From Thalassia testudinum (Eukaryota > Streptophyta > Magnoliopsida > Alismatales > Hydrocharitaceae), in contig JAZHRO010000022.1 in the NCBI GenBank assembly GCA_037157565.1, forward strand, positions 5,456,001 through 5,520,000: a stretch of 64,000 nucleotides of DNA. The letters are read 5' to 3'. Positions 31,767 through 43,871 of the stretch are shown in pieces. How positions within the stretch are numbered: position 1 is the first letter of the stretch; every line of letters starts with the position of its first letter. Under the pieces are notes generated by a model. It worked only from the letters and a program-made list of their open reading frames with translations. It had not been told where the DNA came from and made no database searches. Made by a program: the position numbers and the translations under genes.

Positions 31767-32951
31767 AATGCTTATGATAAAAAGACAGGGCAAAGAATTT
31801 TTACTTCACCTACCATGGCCAATAAAATGGTCCAAATGGTGGTGGTGGATGCCACATCGGATGGGGCTCCCATCCGTAGCTTGGAGGCCCGGGCATTGGC
31901 GTCGGTCTCCAGTCTGGCGGTCGACGTGCGGCGGGTCCATCGTTTGTTCGCCATCTCGTCGGTCTTCTTGTTCTCCTCTTTGGTCTACTCCTTGGTTCTC
32001 CCAACTCGAGTTGACCAGCATTGAGCTTGTAGGTCTAGTCCTTCGTGTTGTAGTTCTCCCTGAAACCTACAAAATAAGATTCCAATTCTTTCTTCGGTAT
32101 CCAAGTGGGCTTGGATCCGGATCTATTAGCAAGTCTCCTTGATGGAGATCCTTTCTCAATCTTAGGGCTATAAAAATTATCTACTTTGTTGATTAATTTG
32201 TTAGAGTTTTCCCTAAGACATGCGATTTCTTTTTCTATAATATGCATTTTAGTCTTTAAATCAGAAATTTCTATTTTTAGACTAACATTTTCCTCAATCA
32301 ATTTATTATTTTCATTGATGAGGTTATGATTTTCTAATAATAGGTTATCATTTTTAGGACTAGCTTCTAGATCCTTGAGTTTTATTTCTAATCTTTCATT
32401 TTCACTTCTACGAAAACTAAGATTCTTTTCATGCTATTATTTTCTATTTTTAGTGATTTACTAACTTCAAAAAGCTCATTAAAAGCATCTTGTAAATCAG
32501 GGTTTACCTCATTGTCGGAGTCGCTTTCGCTGTCGATGTCGCTTTCTCTGATTGCCATGAAACCCATGCAAGTGGTTTCATTCTTTTTCTCTGATTCTTC
32601 TTCCTCCGAGCTCATCTCTTCATGAGTGTCTTCTAACTTCCTCCATATCTCGTGGGCGGTAGTGCACTCTTGGATTTGCTCGAACTCTTTCGGACTCAAC
32701 GCACAATACAGGGCATTCATTGCCTTTGCATTAAGTGAAAGCTCTCGAATCTGCAGCTGCGAGTAGCCTCCTTGGGGTCGCTTTGGGATCTCGTATGGGG
32801 TTTCGCAACATCCCCATATCTCGAACTCAGTGGCTTGGAGCCACGTCTTCATTCTCATCTTCCAATATCTGAAGTCCCTTCCATCGAAATAGGGTGGTCG
32901 GATGGTGGACTGCCCTTCGGAGATTCTGATTGAGGATATGCTCCCCTCCAT
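31767..32951 (-). pseudogene. H copia gag (broken)
   Basis: ATG at 32951 begins MEGSISSIRISEGQ, followed by RPPYFDGRDFRYWKMRMKTW, the N-terminus of plant copia gag, and KAMNALYCALSPKEFEQIQE and IWRKLEDTHEE of the capsid core. An acidic stretch (SEEEESEKKNE, ESDIDSESDSDNE) follows. After a frameshift, 32035-32301 carries a coiled-coil-like segment and PTWIPKKELE, which in complete relatives precedes protease. The remaining 31767-32034 is unrecognised, probably the joint of the deletion. No zinc knuckle is visible. Confidence 0.88.
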
Positions 32952-32991
32952 GATCTTCTTGCCAGGTGTTACCCCGATCTCGCAAGAACCT

Positions 32992-33003
32992 GCTCTGATA
33001 CTA
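32992..33003 (-). promoter_or_regulatory. H primer binding site, tRNA-iMet type
   Basis: On the minus strand TAGTATCAGAGC, one mismatch from TGGTATCAGAGC, lies 2 nt inside the 5' LTR boundary at 33006. Confidence 0.85.
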
Positions 33004-33005
33004 AT

Positions 33006-34748
33006 TGTAGATTTGCCCTACCAGGAGGGGGTGACGTAAAAAATTGCATAAATAAAATATAAACAATCTCACAAAATTCAATCGCACAAGGTACATAATT
33101 ATTTTTAGGTGGAAACCCAAACCGGGTGAAAACCACCACCTAACCCTCTCGAGTTAGGATTTTCCGATCAACCAAGTTGATCAAATCCACTAAACGAATC
33201 ACTTAAACGAGGGTGATTCAGCCTCAATTACAACCACGCTACAAGTGTGAGGGTAGCGTTCCTCAACCCCTTCTCTTCACGAGAAGGATTTTGTCCCATG
33301 AGGGAGATGGGAATTCGCAAAGCGAATACCCAACCAAATAACAAAGTAAAATAACAAATATAGTCCTATAGAGCCAACAAAGATTTAAACCTAGCTTCTA
33401 TAGGAATTAGGAAACTCCCCTTTGCAAGGAGTGCATTGAATCGATGATGCGGGTGCGTGAGCCACGCAACGATGCAATGTCACTCTCGTGAATTACAGCG
33501 GGAGAGCGGGTGTGCAAAGGCTTGATGCTCTCAAGATGTAGAACTTGAGCTTGGAGAGCAAGAGCTTTTCTTGGACACAAAAGAGTGTGAAAGTATATTA
33601 CTAGGTGTGTCCTGTGTATCTAGGTGTATGTTGGTGTCTCTAGGTGTGTGTTTGTGTGCAAAAGGTTCCTCTCTATTTATAGAGGCCTTAGGAAAGCTTT
33701 GGAAGGATTTGGAAAGCTTCCATAGCCGTTGGGTGCAAAGCCCAAGAGAATCAGGCTGAAATAAGGAACAATCATTGCACTGACAGGGTTATCAGACGTC
33801 TGATCCTGGCATCAGACGTCTGGAAAACCAGTTTAAGACGTCTGAAAATAAGGTCAAACGTCTGATTTTATGCGAGTTTCTTCCTGACTTGAATCAGATC
33901 TAAATAGGGTTCTAGTGCAAGTCCATCAGACGACATACAGGACGTCTGGCACTATGTCTGGACGTCTGGAAACCTACTTTTCTGCGGGAATGGATTTCCA
34001 AGAGAGTGCAATGGCTAGAAAATCTCTGAGAAGAGATTTTGGGTCAGCCGAGGCAAAACAGTCATCTATCAGACGTCTGGAATGGCTTAAGGACGTTTGA
34101 TAAGGCTCTAACGGTCATATCCTCCAGTGTTTCCCTAGGCAGCCAACGGTCCACTAATTGGACGTCTGGCAAAAACATCAGACGTCTTCTAAGATGTCTG
34201 GACTAAGGTCTGGATGTCTGATTTCATCAAACAGAACTAGTTAAGTCCAGCCTAGTTGTTATCAGATGTCTTAATCAACAATTAGACGTCTTAAAACATA
34301 TTATCAGACGTCTGATTTTGGAATTAGACATCTGAAAAAGCTATTTAAACCCTATATTGGTTTTCTAAGTTCTCTACAGAAAACCTAAGTATCCTAGGGT
34401 TGTGGCGGTGTTCCTAGGACTACTGTTAGGGTACTTTGAGGCTCTTTAACATGATGTTCTAAGGAATAAAAAAAAAAGAGCAAGGAAATAAAGATAAAAG
34501 TACATGAAAGAAATAAACAGAATTCTATCATATTCTTCTTGTCCTTCCATCTTCAATATATGGCTCCTCGCGAATCTCCTCTGTTCTCCATCAAGCTCCC
34601 CCAATCCGTCCTGGATGCGAGCTCGAACTCCGTCTAATCACGTCTCCATTTGCAATTGACCTGAAATCTAAGACTCCAAGTGCAAATGTTAAATGACACG
34701 TGTTTTGTTATCATCAAAACAAATGATCATGGTGCTCTAGCACCAACA
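33006..34748 (-). repeat. H 5' LTR
   Basis: This is the second copy of 29742-31481, with TATA CTATAAATAG at 33673-33682 (minus) and the AGACGTCT array at about 33785-34340. Many array members are identical in both LTRs and several differ by single changes. Confidence 0.93.
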
Positions 34749-36005
34749 ACAGGCTACTCCGCCAAGCCGGCTAGCTTGGCCACTTACCGTGAGCGTGTGC
34801 CTCATCGGCCACGCAAAGAACTCCTTTCTTCTTTCTATTTATTCTCTCTTTTCTTTTCTTTTGCATGATACTATTCATCATCACCTTCGTTACTCTGTTT
34901 GCAGGCCTCAACGAACCCACCACCACCATCATTGCATACCACCTTCATGCCAAAGCGGCCAGCAACAGCCGACCTCTCCTCTAGACCGCACTCCTCCATC
35001 ACAACCCAGCTACTGCACGCCCCTCTCCACATGCCTCACCTTCTGCAGCACACACCACGCGCCCGCACCTCTGCCCACATGCCCTCTAGCAGCTCAGCCC
35101 ACACACCTTCCAACCTCACGCGTAGAGCGCATTGCACCTCTGCCTGCACTCCCTGCAGTGCGCTGTTGACACTCGCAGTAGCAGTGGCCGCACGTCCTCC
35201 AGGTGCTCCTGCCCTCACCCACGTGCACAGAGCACCTCCAGTGCCCTTCAGCAACCTGCCGCCATCCACTTCCAGCCCGTGCGTGCCTCCCCTCTGCACG
35301 CATCGTCACCTCCTACCGTAGCACCTGCCGCACGCCCTCCAATTGTAGAGCATGCCGTCCACCTCCAGCCCATGCGATGCCCTCTAGCACCCACTAGCAC
35401 GCAGGCGTGCGCCCTCCAGTTGCTCAGCCCGCCCCTTCGTGTGCTCAATAGTAGCGAGCAGAACTACCACCCGCCACCTTCCTCTTCTTCTTACGGCCAC
35501 CACAGGCTACCATTTGCTGCACCGACACCACCGTCGATGCAGCCCGAGCGGGGTGACCTTCAGTTGCAGCCTCGACGCCCGTCTCTCCTCCTCCTATGCG
35601 CACTAGCCGTTGCAACAAATCCCCTGTTTTAAAGCTAATTAAAATTTACATTTTTTGCCATTGAAGGGGAAGGTATTTTTAGTTAATAGTATTCTATTCA
35701 GTTGATTTTATGAGTATCTCCCTCTTATTTTGCATAACTACAATATCAGCATGATATTATCTTATTATCTCAATTGAAAAGCGATTTCGATCCAATTTCT
35801 TGATGAAACTAATCGTGAACATATGTTTTTAACCGGTGCAAGTTTAAATAGGTCATTACCTCCCTGTGGATACGACCCGCTCTCCTATGAGTGGTTTAAT
35901 TTTAATTCTACTTGTTTTGATTAGTCATTTTTCTACTACTTAGAAATACAACGATAAATCTTCTCAATCATAATTTTCAAAAGCAAAAACCGACTCGTCA
36001 GGGCT

Positions 36006-36480
36006 CACCCAGGGGCTATCAGAGATTGGGTAAATGATGTCAGCGTCAAGCCACTTGATAATTTCCTTCTTGATGACCTCCCAAATATTCAGGTTTAATC
36101 GTCTCTGCATTTGGCGAGAAGGTCGAGCCCCATCTTCCAGATAAATCTTGTGGGTGCAATAGGTGGGGCTAATTCCTCGCAAATTTGAGATGGTCCAACC
36201 AATGGCTGCCCGATGTTCAGATAGGATCGCGGTCAATCTGAGTTCCTGATCCTTGGTTAGATGGGCATTGATAATCATTGGGAAGGTCTGGTTAGGTCCA
36301 AGGAAGATGTATTTGAGATTCTCGGGTAGCAGCTTCAGCTCGGGTGTGGGTGGAACAACACTTGACGGATAAGGGAAAGGTGGGAGTTGATCAGCATCAA
36401 CCTCCTCGAACAGTGGTTGCTGATGGTAATCAACCCTACAGAGGTCAGTATGCACAGTCGGGGATGGGTCAGAACAGTTG
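36006..36480 (-). pseudogene. A reverse transcriptase, N-terminal part
   Basis: The minus-strand open part 35964-36455 begins in element A and contains LPENLKYIFLGPNQTFPMII, HRAAIGWTISNLRGISPTYC and WLDADIIYPISDSPWVSP, the RT N-terminal region of Athila pol. It continues across the C insertion at 13639 with the RT fingers/palm. Bases below 36001 belong to C. Confidence 0.88.
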
Positions 36481-36970
36481 TCACAGGGTTGGGTCTAATG
36501 GTCAACTAAGGAGCTAAGGGTAAGGCATTCCTCAACCAAGGGTTCCACAGGGTCATGCTCCTCAATCCAGTCACAATCGAAAGACTTGGTCGCCTTGAAG
36601 ATATCCAACTGCATCTTTCTATCTCCGAAGGCAATTTCCATGCATCCCGTGTCACAATCGATGTTCTTCTTAGTCGTAGCTAAGAAAGGTTTGCCTAGAA
36701 TGATGGATGTGTTCTATAGCTGTTCAGGGACTTCCATGTCGAGCACCAAGAAGTCGATCGAGAAATAGAAGTCCTTGACCTGAATAATCACGTCCTCGAC
36801 AACCCCCTTCGGGGTCTTCACGAATCTATCAGCCAACTGGATGATCACAGGTGTGGGCGTCAACTCTCCAAATCCAAATTGGTGATACAGGGTTGTCGGG
36901 ATCAGATTGATTGAAGCACCTAAGTCTAGGAGCGCTCTATCAAATGTCATGTCCCCGATATTGCAGGATA
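36481..36970 (-). pseudogene. A aspartic protease
   Basis: The minus open part 36714-36950 reads MTFDRALLDLGASINLIPTT, with an intact D-L-G active-site triplet, then VVEDVIIQVKDFYFSIDFLV. After a stop (TAG at about 36716, Gln in the family context) comes the second conserved protease segment. It is adjacent to gag upstream and RT downstream. Confidence 0.87.
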
Positions 36971-37474
36971 TCAGGGGTGCTCCTGGGTCAGTTCGTTGAG
37001 CGGAAGGTTGCTAGAGATCACAAAACTGGCTTGCTTTGAGAGCACAACCTTCCTAGGTGCTTGGGGTCGTGGCTTACGCTTAGGTGTATAGGCATCCTTT
37101 AGGAACTTAGCATAAGTTGGGATATGCTTGACTACCTCGAGGAGTGGGATACTAATCTGAACTTGCTTGAAGATTTCTAAAAGCTCCTCATTTTCCACAA
37201 CAACTTTCTTTTTCTTTATCTTCTCCAAGGCCTCAGGAAATGGTGTCAGGATGTGAATAGGGTCTATTTCCAGGCCCTTGGGTCTTCCCTGCTCGTCTTC
37301 AGAGTTGGGTATTTCAAGGGGTGAAGTCTCGGGAGGAGTCGGCCATTTGGGATCCTGGGTTTTAGTGCCACTTCTCAAAGTCACCACATTTGCAGAGGCA
37401 TTAGGACCATGGGTTGATCCTTGAGAAGAAGAGGAAGAAGAAGCACTGAACCCAGGGGGTGTTTGTGGGGCTGG
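36971..37474 (-). pseudogene. A gag C-terminal part
   Basis: On the minus strand it reads MVTLRSGTKTQDPKWPTPPE, a polar linker with KIKKKKVVVENEELLEIFKQ, and VVKHIPTYAKFLKDAYTPKR, typical of the Athila gag/protease linker. It joins 50112-51776 across D. One open frame of 138 codons remains. Confidence 0.86.
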
Positions 37475-40131
37475 TGTTACGACCCGATTCCCGAATCCCT
37501 ATAGGACTCGAGATCGGCTCACCTCAACTAATCCCAAGACCTAGTCATCCAACAAGAAATAACCAAAAGCAAGAAAGTAAACCACATTCACATATGCAAT
37601 ATAACTAAGCAGAAGAAACGTACAAAGCAGTAAAGGAAAATAGATCTATTATTTTAGTACATACCACCACAACAACAATAACAACAGAAAGCAGAAAGTA
37701 AACAGCAGTAACAGAAAAATAACTAAAAATCCGTTACTTACTATAATAGTAGAGGAAAGAAAAGGAAGTGCTGAAGAAAACAACGGCTGGACTCGACTAG
37801 GCCCAGCACCCTCCGTAGCTGGAAACTCAGGCTGCTCAACTCCTGGTCCTGAATAGTGTTATGAAAAGACAGAGTCAGCGAACACTGAGTAGAGTTGTAT
37901 CTACATTATCTAAGTACAGAACAGTAAAAACAACATGTTTAATTTTCATTTCCATTTATCTGTTTTATATGTTCCAGTGTTGCCCATTTCTCAAAGTATC
38001 CAGATATTTCTTGATCTTGCATGTTCCTCATGGGAACGATCTTGATTGCAGTCTTTTCCGTAGAGTAGAAGGTACACATGGTGCTCTCCTAGCCGGGAGA
38101 GTCCCCCCGTGGTAACCCTACACCCAGTCAACTACCCCGAGGTCACTGTCAAGACGTAGCGGTGACTACGGCATGCGTGATAAGCTCACAAGTAGCTACC
38201 CCGCACTGACATGCGGTCAGTCATTTCCATTAGCGGGTACGCCCAAAGTACAGCACGGAACAGTATAGGGCCTTGCCCTCTCAGAACATGGGTCTCACCC
38301 CTTAGAACCAAACAGGGGTCTCGCCCCTCCACAGTCCATGCACCCTCGTCAGACTACCCCAGTTTGCCAAAGGGCTTAACAAGTTGGTGTGGGGTGGCTA
38401 GCTGAACCCCGGGCCCCGTGGGGTGACTAGCTCTCTTCCTACACTAGTAGCTCGCCTCAGTACCACATACGCGAGGGCCAACAGGAGTCAATGTAGAGTG
38501 GCCAATCCTAACCCCAGGTCTCAACCCAAGGGAGGCTAGCTCCGCTTTACACGAAAGGGGACAGTTGCTCTCCTTGGTACCACGTACTCAAGGGCTAGCA
38601 CACTTCCCGTCTACATTCTAGATTTCTGTCTATCCATAGGAGTTCTACTCTTAATTCCCCGTAGGGTTCATGCTCGTGTTCACCTCATTTATCCCGATCC
38701 AGATCTCATCTTTCATAATTCATTTCTCATTCGTATGCAGGCAGCTTGTGTTTTCATAATTCAAATCTCAATACATGCAACTGGTGATTTCACAGGTAAT
38801 TGTTCATTAAATACAGGCAATTCATATTCTAACAGGCAACTCATAATTATAATACAGGCATTTTCATTTCTCTACCTTAGGGTTCATGCCACATCCTAGG
38901 GTTCCATTCAGCTACTTCCACAAGCACATTCTTATTCAAATATTATTAACGAAATTAAACCTCTCTACCAGGAAACTCGGGAGTAATGGGGGCTTGAACC
39001 GTAGACCCAGATGTCTCTGCGAGCCCCAAATGCGCAACAGGCTGAAACCCTATACCAAGGAATACATCACAAAAGGAGAGTTCAGAATAGTGTAAAACAG
39101 ACTCTAGTATGCAGAGGAACTCGAGAGAAAAGTACAGGTATTTTGTTTGCGTAAAATAGACCCCGATTGGATCCTAAACAAGTCAAAAACGTGCCTACTG
39201 TTTAAAATCAGACGTCTGGGAATAATCCCAGACGTCTTAAAAGGTGTCAGATCTTACCTTATGTTCCTGCGGTATCCTTAGATGTCCAGACCTTCTCTGC
39301 GATTGTCTGAAGGCAGTTCCAAACATCAGACAATGCCTCCGGTCGTTTGGACGTACCTTCGAAAGTCTGGAGATGTACTCAGACATCCAAAAATGCATGG
39401 AAAAAAGTTTCGCACACCTTCCCATGGGCCTTTACCTACGTACGAAATCGCAGGTCCAAATCAGGCCTGACCAGCTTCTGTGGTGAGGCCTGCATTGTCA
39501 TAACCGCGAAAAAGAACATACCTTGCGATATAAGTTCTTTCAGACGTCTAGTCTCAGACCTGGACGTCCAGCTGCCTCCACGGTCGTCTGGTTGACTCTC
39601 CATGCGTTTGATACTGGAAAAATCCCAGTATCAGAAACTCCTCGCAGCTCACTCCGCTCGCTCGCCTCGCACCGCAGCAGCTCCAACCGGTGTAGAGGGC
39701 CGGGAAGCCGTCTCCCTGAGCCCTCTCCTCCTCCCGTACGCGCCCGCCGTTGACCGTGTGAGCTCCGTCGAGCCTCCATTGAAGCTCCACTGACCTTAGG
39801 CCTCCTCCTCCTCCTGCACTCTCCTTCCTCCCTCTCACTCGCCCCCTCTCGCCGATCCTGCATAAGCATTGAAGGTGGTGGTGGCTGCGGTGTGTGGAGT
39901 GGAGAGGAGATTGGAGGGGTGTTTATATAAGAGGGTGAGGGGTTTAGGGTTCAGGGGAGGTGAGGAAGAGAGAGAGGATGGAACGGTTCTACGTGCTACC
40001 TGCGCGTAGAGCGTAGTGTGAAGTACAAAAATTCCACTTTCAGACGTTCAAGAAAGGGTCCAAACGTCTGGACAGACGTCTGACTGACACTCTAGATGTC
40101 TTAAAAGGCTAAAAAGTAATGGGTCCTTACA
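37475..40131 (-). repeat. D 3' LTR
   Basis: On the minus strand it starts TGTAAGGACCCATTAC and ends GTCGTAACA. A TATA-like TTATATAAAC lies at 39921-39930 (minus). AGACGTCT-type palindromes cluster upstream at 40040-40110 and downstream at 39200-39600. Confidence 0.93.
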
Positions 40132-40275
40132 TCATAACAAACTTAAAGGAAGTTTCATCCTCGAAACTTGAGTTAGCTAGGGTTCGAAAAAAGGAACATA
40201 AAACGCATGACAAACTTAAAGAGTACCGAAGTAGGTTCAAAAAGACGTACCCTCAAAAAGCTCCAGGTACCGCTC
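40132..40275 (-). other. D 3' non-coding, eroded polypurine tract
   Basis: On the minus strand the usual chromovirus context TCGAGGATGAAACTTCCTTT is present, but the expected G-rich tract just before the LTR reads AAGTTTGTTATGA. The tract seems lost by mutation or replaced. Confidence 0.6.
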
Positions 40276-41767
40276 TCACATCGCCGCCTCAGGCTCCCAG
40301 GTAGCCTCTTTGTACCGCTGGCTTCTCCATAAGACCTTCACCAGTGGTACCTGTTTCCGTCTCAAACTCCGGACAGCTCTATCTAGTATCTGCACTAGTC
40401 TCTCAGAGTAGGTCAGGTCGTCACCCACCTTGACGCTCTCGTGGCTCAGAACGTGAATAGGATCAGCGACGTACTTCCCGAGGTTGGACACGTCAAACAC
40501 GTCGTGCACTCCAGAAAGCTGGGGAGGAAGGGCAAGCTGGTAAGCAATGGGTCCCACCCGCTTCAAGACCTTAAAGGGCCCTACAAACCTCGACACAAGC
40601 TTCCCTTTCACCCCAAAATGCTGCAGGCCCTTCATGGGCAAAACACGGAGAAAGACGTGATCCCCAACCTTGAACTACACCTCTCTGCATTTTCGGTCAA
40701 CGTAACTCTTTTGCCTGCTCCTGACAGTTCGAAGTCATCTGTGAATCTGCTCTATCACCTCCTGACTTTGCCGGATCAGTCTGGGGCCAACCTCCCACTT
40801 GGTCCCCACCTCGACCCAACTAAAGGGTGCAGTACACCTCCGTCCGTACAGAGCCTCGTAAGGTGCCATGCCGATGCTCGAGTGGTAACTGTTATTATAT
40901 GCAAACTCTAATAGGGGTAAATGCTCCTCCTAGGAGTCTCTCTAGTCTAGTACACAGGCGCGTAAAAGGTCCTCAAGTGTCTGTTTGGTGTGCTCTGACT
41001 GTCCATCCATCTAGGGATGATAAGCAGTACTGAATCTCAAACATGTCCCCAATGCCTGCTGAAACTTAGCCCAGAACTAGGAAGTAAAATGGGTATCCCT
41101 GTCGAATACAATCTCATAAGGAACTCCGTGCAGGCGTACCACATCACGAATGTACCTCTTTGCCAACTGTGCTGGTCCCAAGTTGACTCGGATCGGCACG
41201 AAACGCGCCGTCTTCATCAACCTGTCTACTATTACATAGACTGTGTCGTGTCCCTGCTGGGTAATAGGTAGACCCACCACCAAGTCCATGGTGATGCTCT
41301 CCCATTTCCACTCTGGCATAGGAAGCAGCTGCAATGGCCCTGCAAGCCTCTGTTGCTCGGCCTTCACTTGTTGGCACACCAAACACTGCTGCACAAACTC
41401 ACCAACATCCCGCTTCATCCCTCTCCACCAAAAGTCGCGTCTCAGGTCATGATACATCTTTGTGTTCCCGGGATGTATGGTGAACCTGGACCCGTGCACC
41501 TCAGCCAGGAGCTTTCTCAATAACTCCTCGTCCCTAGGAACGTATAAACGTCCCCTCATGCACAGTATCTAATCTGTAAAGGAAAAGTCTCCTGGGTCTC
41601 CTGTCAACACCCTGTCCCGCAATGTCTGTAAGAACGAATCTGTCATCTGCCCTGCGATGATGTGGTCTATTAGCTCTAGTCACGTCTGCCATGTCACTGT
41701 CACTGTCCCACAATACCCCCGTGACTCCCGAGGTTGCCAACCGCCCAACTCCTCCATGAGTCTCCAA
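40276..41767 (-). pseudogene. D integrase with chromodomain-like tail
   Basis: The HHCC module (41077-41559) reads VHGSRFTIHPGNTKMYHDLR and CLVCQQVK. The core follows: SITMDLVVGLP (Asp) and VFDRDTHFTS (Asp; the residue before it, usually Ser, is Phe). In a stop-broken stretch a DGQSE segment supplies the Glu. The C-terminal part 40276-40641 has the GPF/Y module (RFVGPFKVLKRVGPIAYQLA) and a tail VLWRSQRYKEATWEPE resembling the chromodomain end of Tekay elements. In relatives this tail targets integration to heterochromatin. Inactive through several TAG stops. Confidence 0.9.
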
Positions 41768-42267
41768 CTCTGTGCCTGTAGACTGGCTAAGTGGGCGGGT
41801 GCCTTCCGGCTCAAGGCATCAGCCACCACATTAAACTTCCCTGGATGGTAGGAGATGCTGCAGTTGTAGTCCTTCAGGAGCTCTAACCAACGTCTCTGTC
41901 TCATGTTGAGCTCCTTCTAGACAAACAAGTACCTGAGGCTCTTATGATCCATGAAAATCTTGAAAGTCTCACCGTAAAGGTAGTGCCTCCATGTCTTCAG
42001 CGCGAAGACAACAGCTGCCAGCTCTAAGTCATGGGTAGGGTAGCTATGCTCATGGGGTTTCAGTTGTCGCAAAGCATAAGCAACAACGTGACCCTGCTAC
42101 ATGAGCACACCCCCTAACCCCTGCAACGAAGCGTCTGTGTAAACCACAAAACTGCCACTGCTATCCGGGATGGTAAGCACAGGAGCTGAAGTCAGTTTCT
42201 CCTTCAACTCCTAAAAGCATGCCTCGCACTCATCTGTCCAGGCAAAGGGCACATCCTTCTGAGTCAG
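41768..42267 (-). pseudogene. D RNase H
   Basis: Minus-strand readings include a YTDASLQGLGG segment, [26 protein letters not shown] and [15 protein letters not shown]; the last lies in the open part 41680-41904. All four acidic positions are recognisable. At least three TAG codons interrupt the frame at positions where Gln is expected. Confidence 0.85.
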
Positions 42268-43190
42268 CTAGGTCATAGGACGCGTAATTTGAGAGAATCC
42301 TCTGATAAATCGCCGATAGTAACCTACCAACCCCAAAAAGCTACGTATCTCTATCACTATACATGGCCTCTCCCACCTGAGTACGACCTCAACCTTGGCT
42401 GGATCCACAGCCAAACCATCCCCTGAGATCACGTGACCCAAGAAGGTCACTTGCCTCAACCAAAACTCGCACTTGCTGTACTTGACATACAGCTTGCGTC
42501 GCCTCAAAGTGTCCAAGATCATCCGTAAATGTTGTCCATGTTGCACCTGATCCCACGAGTAAACGAGTACGTCGTCGATGAACACCACCACAAATTGGTC
42601 CAAGTACGGTCTGAAAACCCGGTTCATCAAATCCATAAAATCAGCGGGGGCATTGTCAACCCAAACGGCATGACCAAGAACTCGTAGTGCTCGTACCATG
42701 TACGGAAAGGTGTCTTGGAGATGTCTGTCTCCCTGATCCTCAATTGGTGGTACCCCAACCTCAAATCTATCTTGGAGAACACTGTGGTGTCTTGCAACTG
42801 GTTGAAGAGGTCGTCAATCCTCGGCAGTGAATACTTGTTCTTGATGGTGATCCTATTCAGTTGTCGATAGTCAACACATAGTCGCAGGATACCATCCTTC
42901 TTCTTCACAAGCAGCACTGGGGCTCCCCACGGGGATGCACTGGGTCTCACAAAGCCCTTCTCCAACAAGTCCTGTAGCTGTGACTTGAGCTCTCGTAGCT
43001 CAAGCGATGCCATCCAGTACGGTGCAGTAGAAATGGGGCTGGTCCTCGATACCAGTGAGATCTCAAACTCGATCTCACGCTCAGGCGATAGTCCTGGTAG
43101 CTCGTTTGGAAAAACATCAGGGTACTCGCAAACCACCGAAATACTCTGAAAGTCAGCCACGGACCTAGGCTTTGCCACTACACAGGCCAA
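42268..43190 (-). pseudogene. D reverse transcriptase
   Basis: The open parts 42627-43190 and 42268-42699 overlap in different frames, showing one frameshift near 42660. Motifs: [55 protein letters not shown] (catalytic Asp), FIDDVLVYS (catalytic DD) and [19 protein letters not shown]. The canonical S-G-Y is R-L-G-Y here. Confidence 0.92.
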
Positions 43191-43871
43191 AAAGCCCTCA
43201 CACCCCTAGCTCAAAATCCTCGCTGCTCGATGCACAGAGATGCATCTGAAACCTCCGTCCACCAACTGTCCGTGAAACTCAAAGGGAGGCAACTCCGGTA
43301 TGGAGAAGATGATCTTCCTCCTGAAATAGTCCACCAAGGCATGATAGGTGGACATCCAGTCCATCCCTAGGATCATGCCAAAATCCTCCATCTATATCAC
43401 AATCAGGTTAGCGGGGAGGCTGTGTCCCCATATACTGACCTCTCAGTCCGTGTAGACCTCCTCAACTACAAACAACTAGCTACCTAGGCCTCTGATCACA
43501 AACGGATCCTCTAACAGTACACTGCCCTACCCCAAACTGACAGCAAAACTCGCAACAACAAGAGTGCGTGGCACCGGAATCATACACTAATCTGCCAGAA
43601 ACAGTAACCATACCTACCACCACTGAACCGGAAGCTCTGGCATCTTTGTGTGTCAGGGCGTTGATACCCCCCTCAGTCCTCAGTGTAGACGAAGTAGCTA
43701 CATTCTGGGTCGGGAGAGCAGCCGCTGGTCGGTACCCTCCTCGTGACTGCTGCCCTCCCCCACGTGCCTGGGGACCACGACCACCAGCTCGGCCTCCAGC
43801 GCTCGGTGGGGGGAGCATCGGCTATGCTCCAGCCCTAGATGGGCAGTCCCTCCTGATGTGGCTCAGCTAGC
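43191..43871 (-). pseudogene. D gag end, zinc knuckle half and protease
   Basis: After the E1 split the frame resumes with SHIRRDCPS, the His/Cys half of a CCHC knuckle whose first half CYQCG ends at 46196. A Gly/Arg-rich linker (GGRAGGRGPQARGGGQQSRG) follows, then the protease motif LVYDSGATHS (about 43560-43600) with active-site D-S-G. The part 43206-43391 contains the second protease segment ILGMDWMSTYHA. TAG stops interrupt it. Confidence 0.88.

Larger units (their letters stand above)
29742..34748 (-). mobile_element. Pol-less Ty1/copia element H nested in C 3' LTR
   Basis: Target duplication ACAGG is at 29737-29741 and 34749-34753. LTRs are 29742-31481 and 33006-34748 (about 1.74 kb). 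The internal region is only 1.52 kb and holds a primer site, gag and a polypurine tract. Orientation is minus. Protease, integrase, RT and RNase H are missing altogether, so this copy arose by internal deletion or belongs to a gag-only non-autonomous group. The polypurine context (a GATGATCAAAAAGGGGGAG-like run next to TGTTGG) is typical of plant copia elements. Confidence 0.92.
13640..36000 (+). mobile_element. Non-autonomous Athila-like element C
   Basis: C is flanked by GGGCT (13635-13639 and 36001-36005) and starts TG, ends CA. Without its three nested insertions each LTR is about 1.75 kb (1752 and 1749 bp by my count) and the internal region about 4.5 kb. It has a tRNA-Asp type primer site, a polypurine tract GCATGGGGG before the 3' LTR, and the internal GCATGGGGGGG motif. 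There is no recognisable gag, protease, RT or integrase. Instead a long acidic frame fills 20927-22833. It would need enzymes from another element to move; Athila-family enzymes are the natural guess from the shared primer site. Confidence 0.88.
29240..36000 (+). repeat. 3' LTR of C (interrupted by copia element H)
   Basis: The parts are 29240-29741 and 34754-36000. It starts TGATTAGCCCATATTTGTGA, TATA at 29492-29499, CCTCCCTGTGGATACGACCC near 35859-35878, and ends CGACTCGTCA at 36000. It shows the uninterrupted B target site near 35144. Confidence 0.92.

Noticed and set aside
31768..32142. 124-codon plus-strand frame in H
   Set aside because: It is antisense to the copia internal region and crosses the end of gag. 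No support as a gene.
30520..34340. CRISPR-like array of AGACGTCT motifs
   Set aside because: The repeat unit is very short, spacing is irregular, there are no fixed spacers, and the setting is plant LTR DNA. Treated as a regulatory-type motif field.
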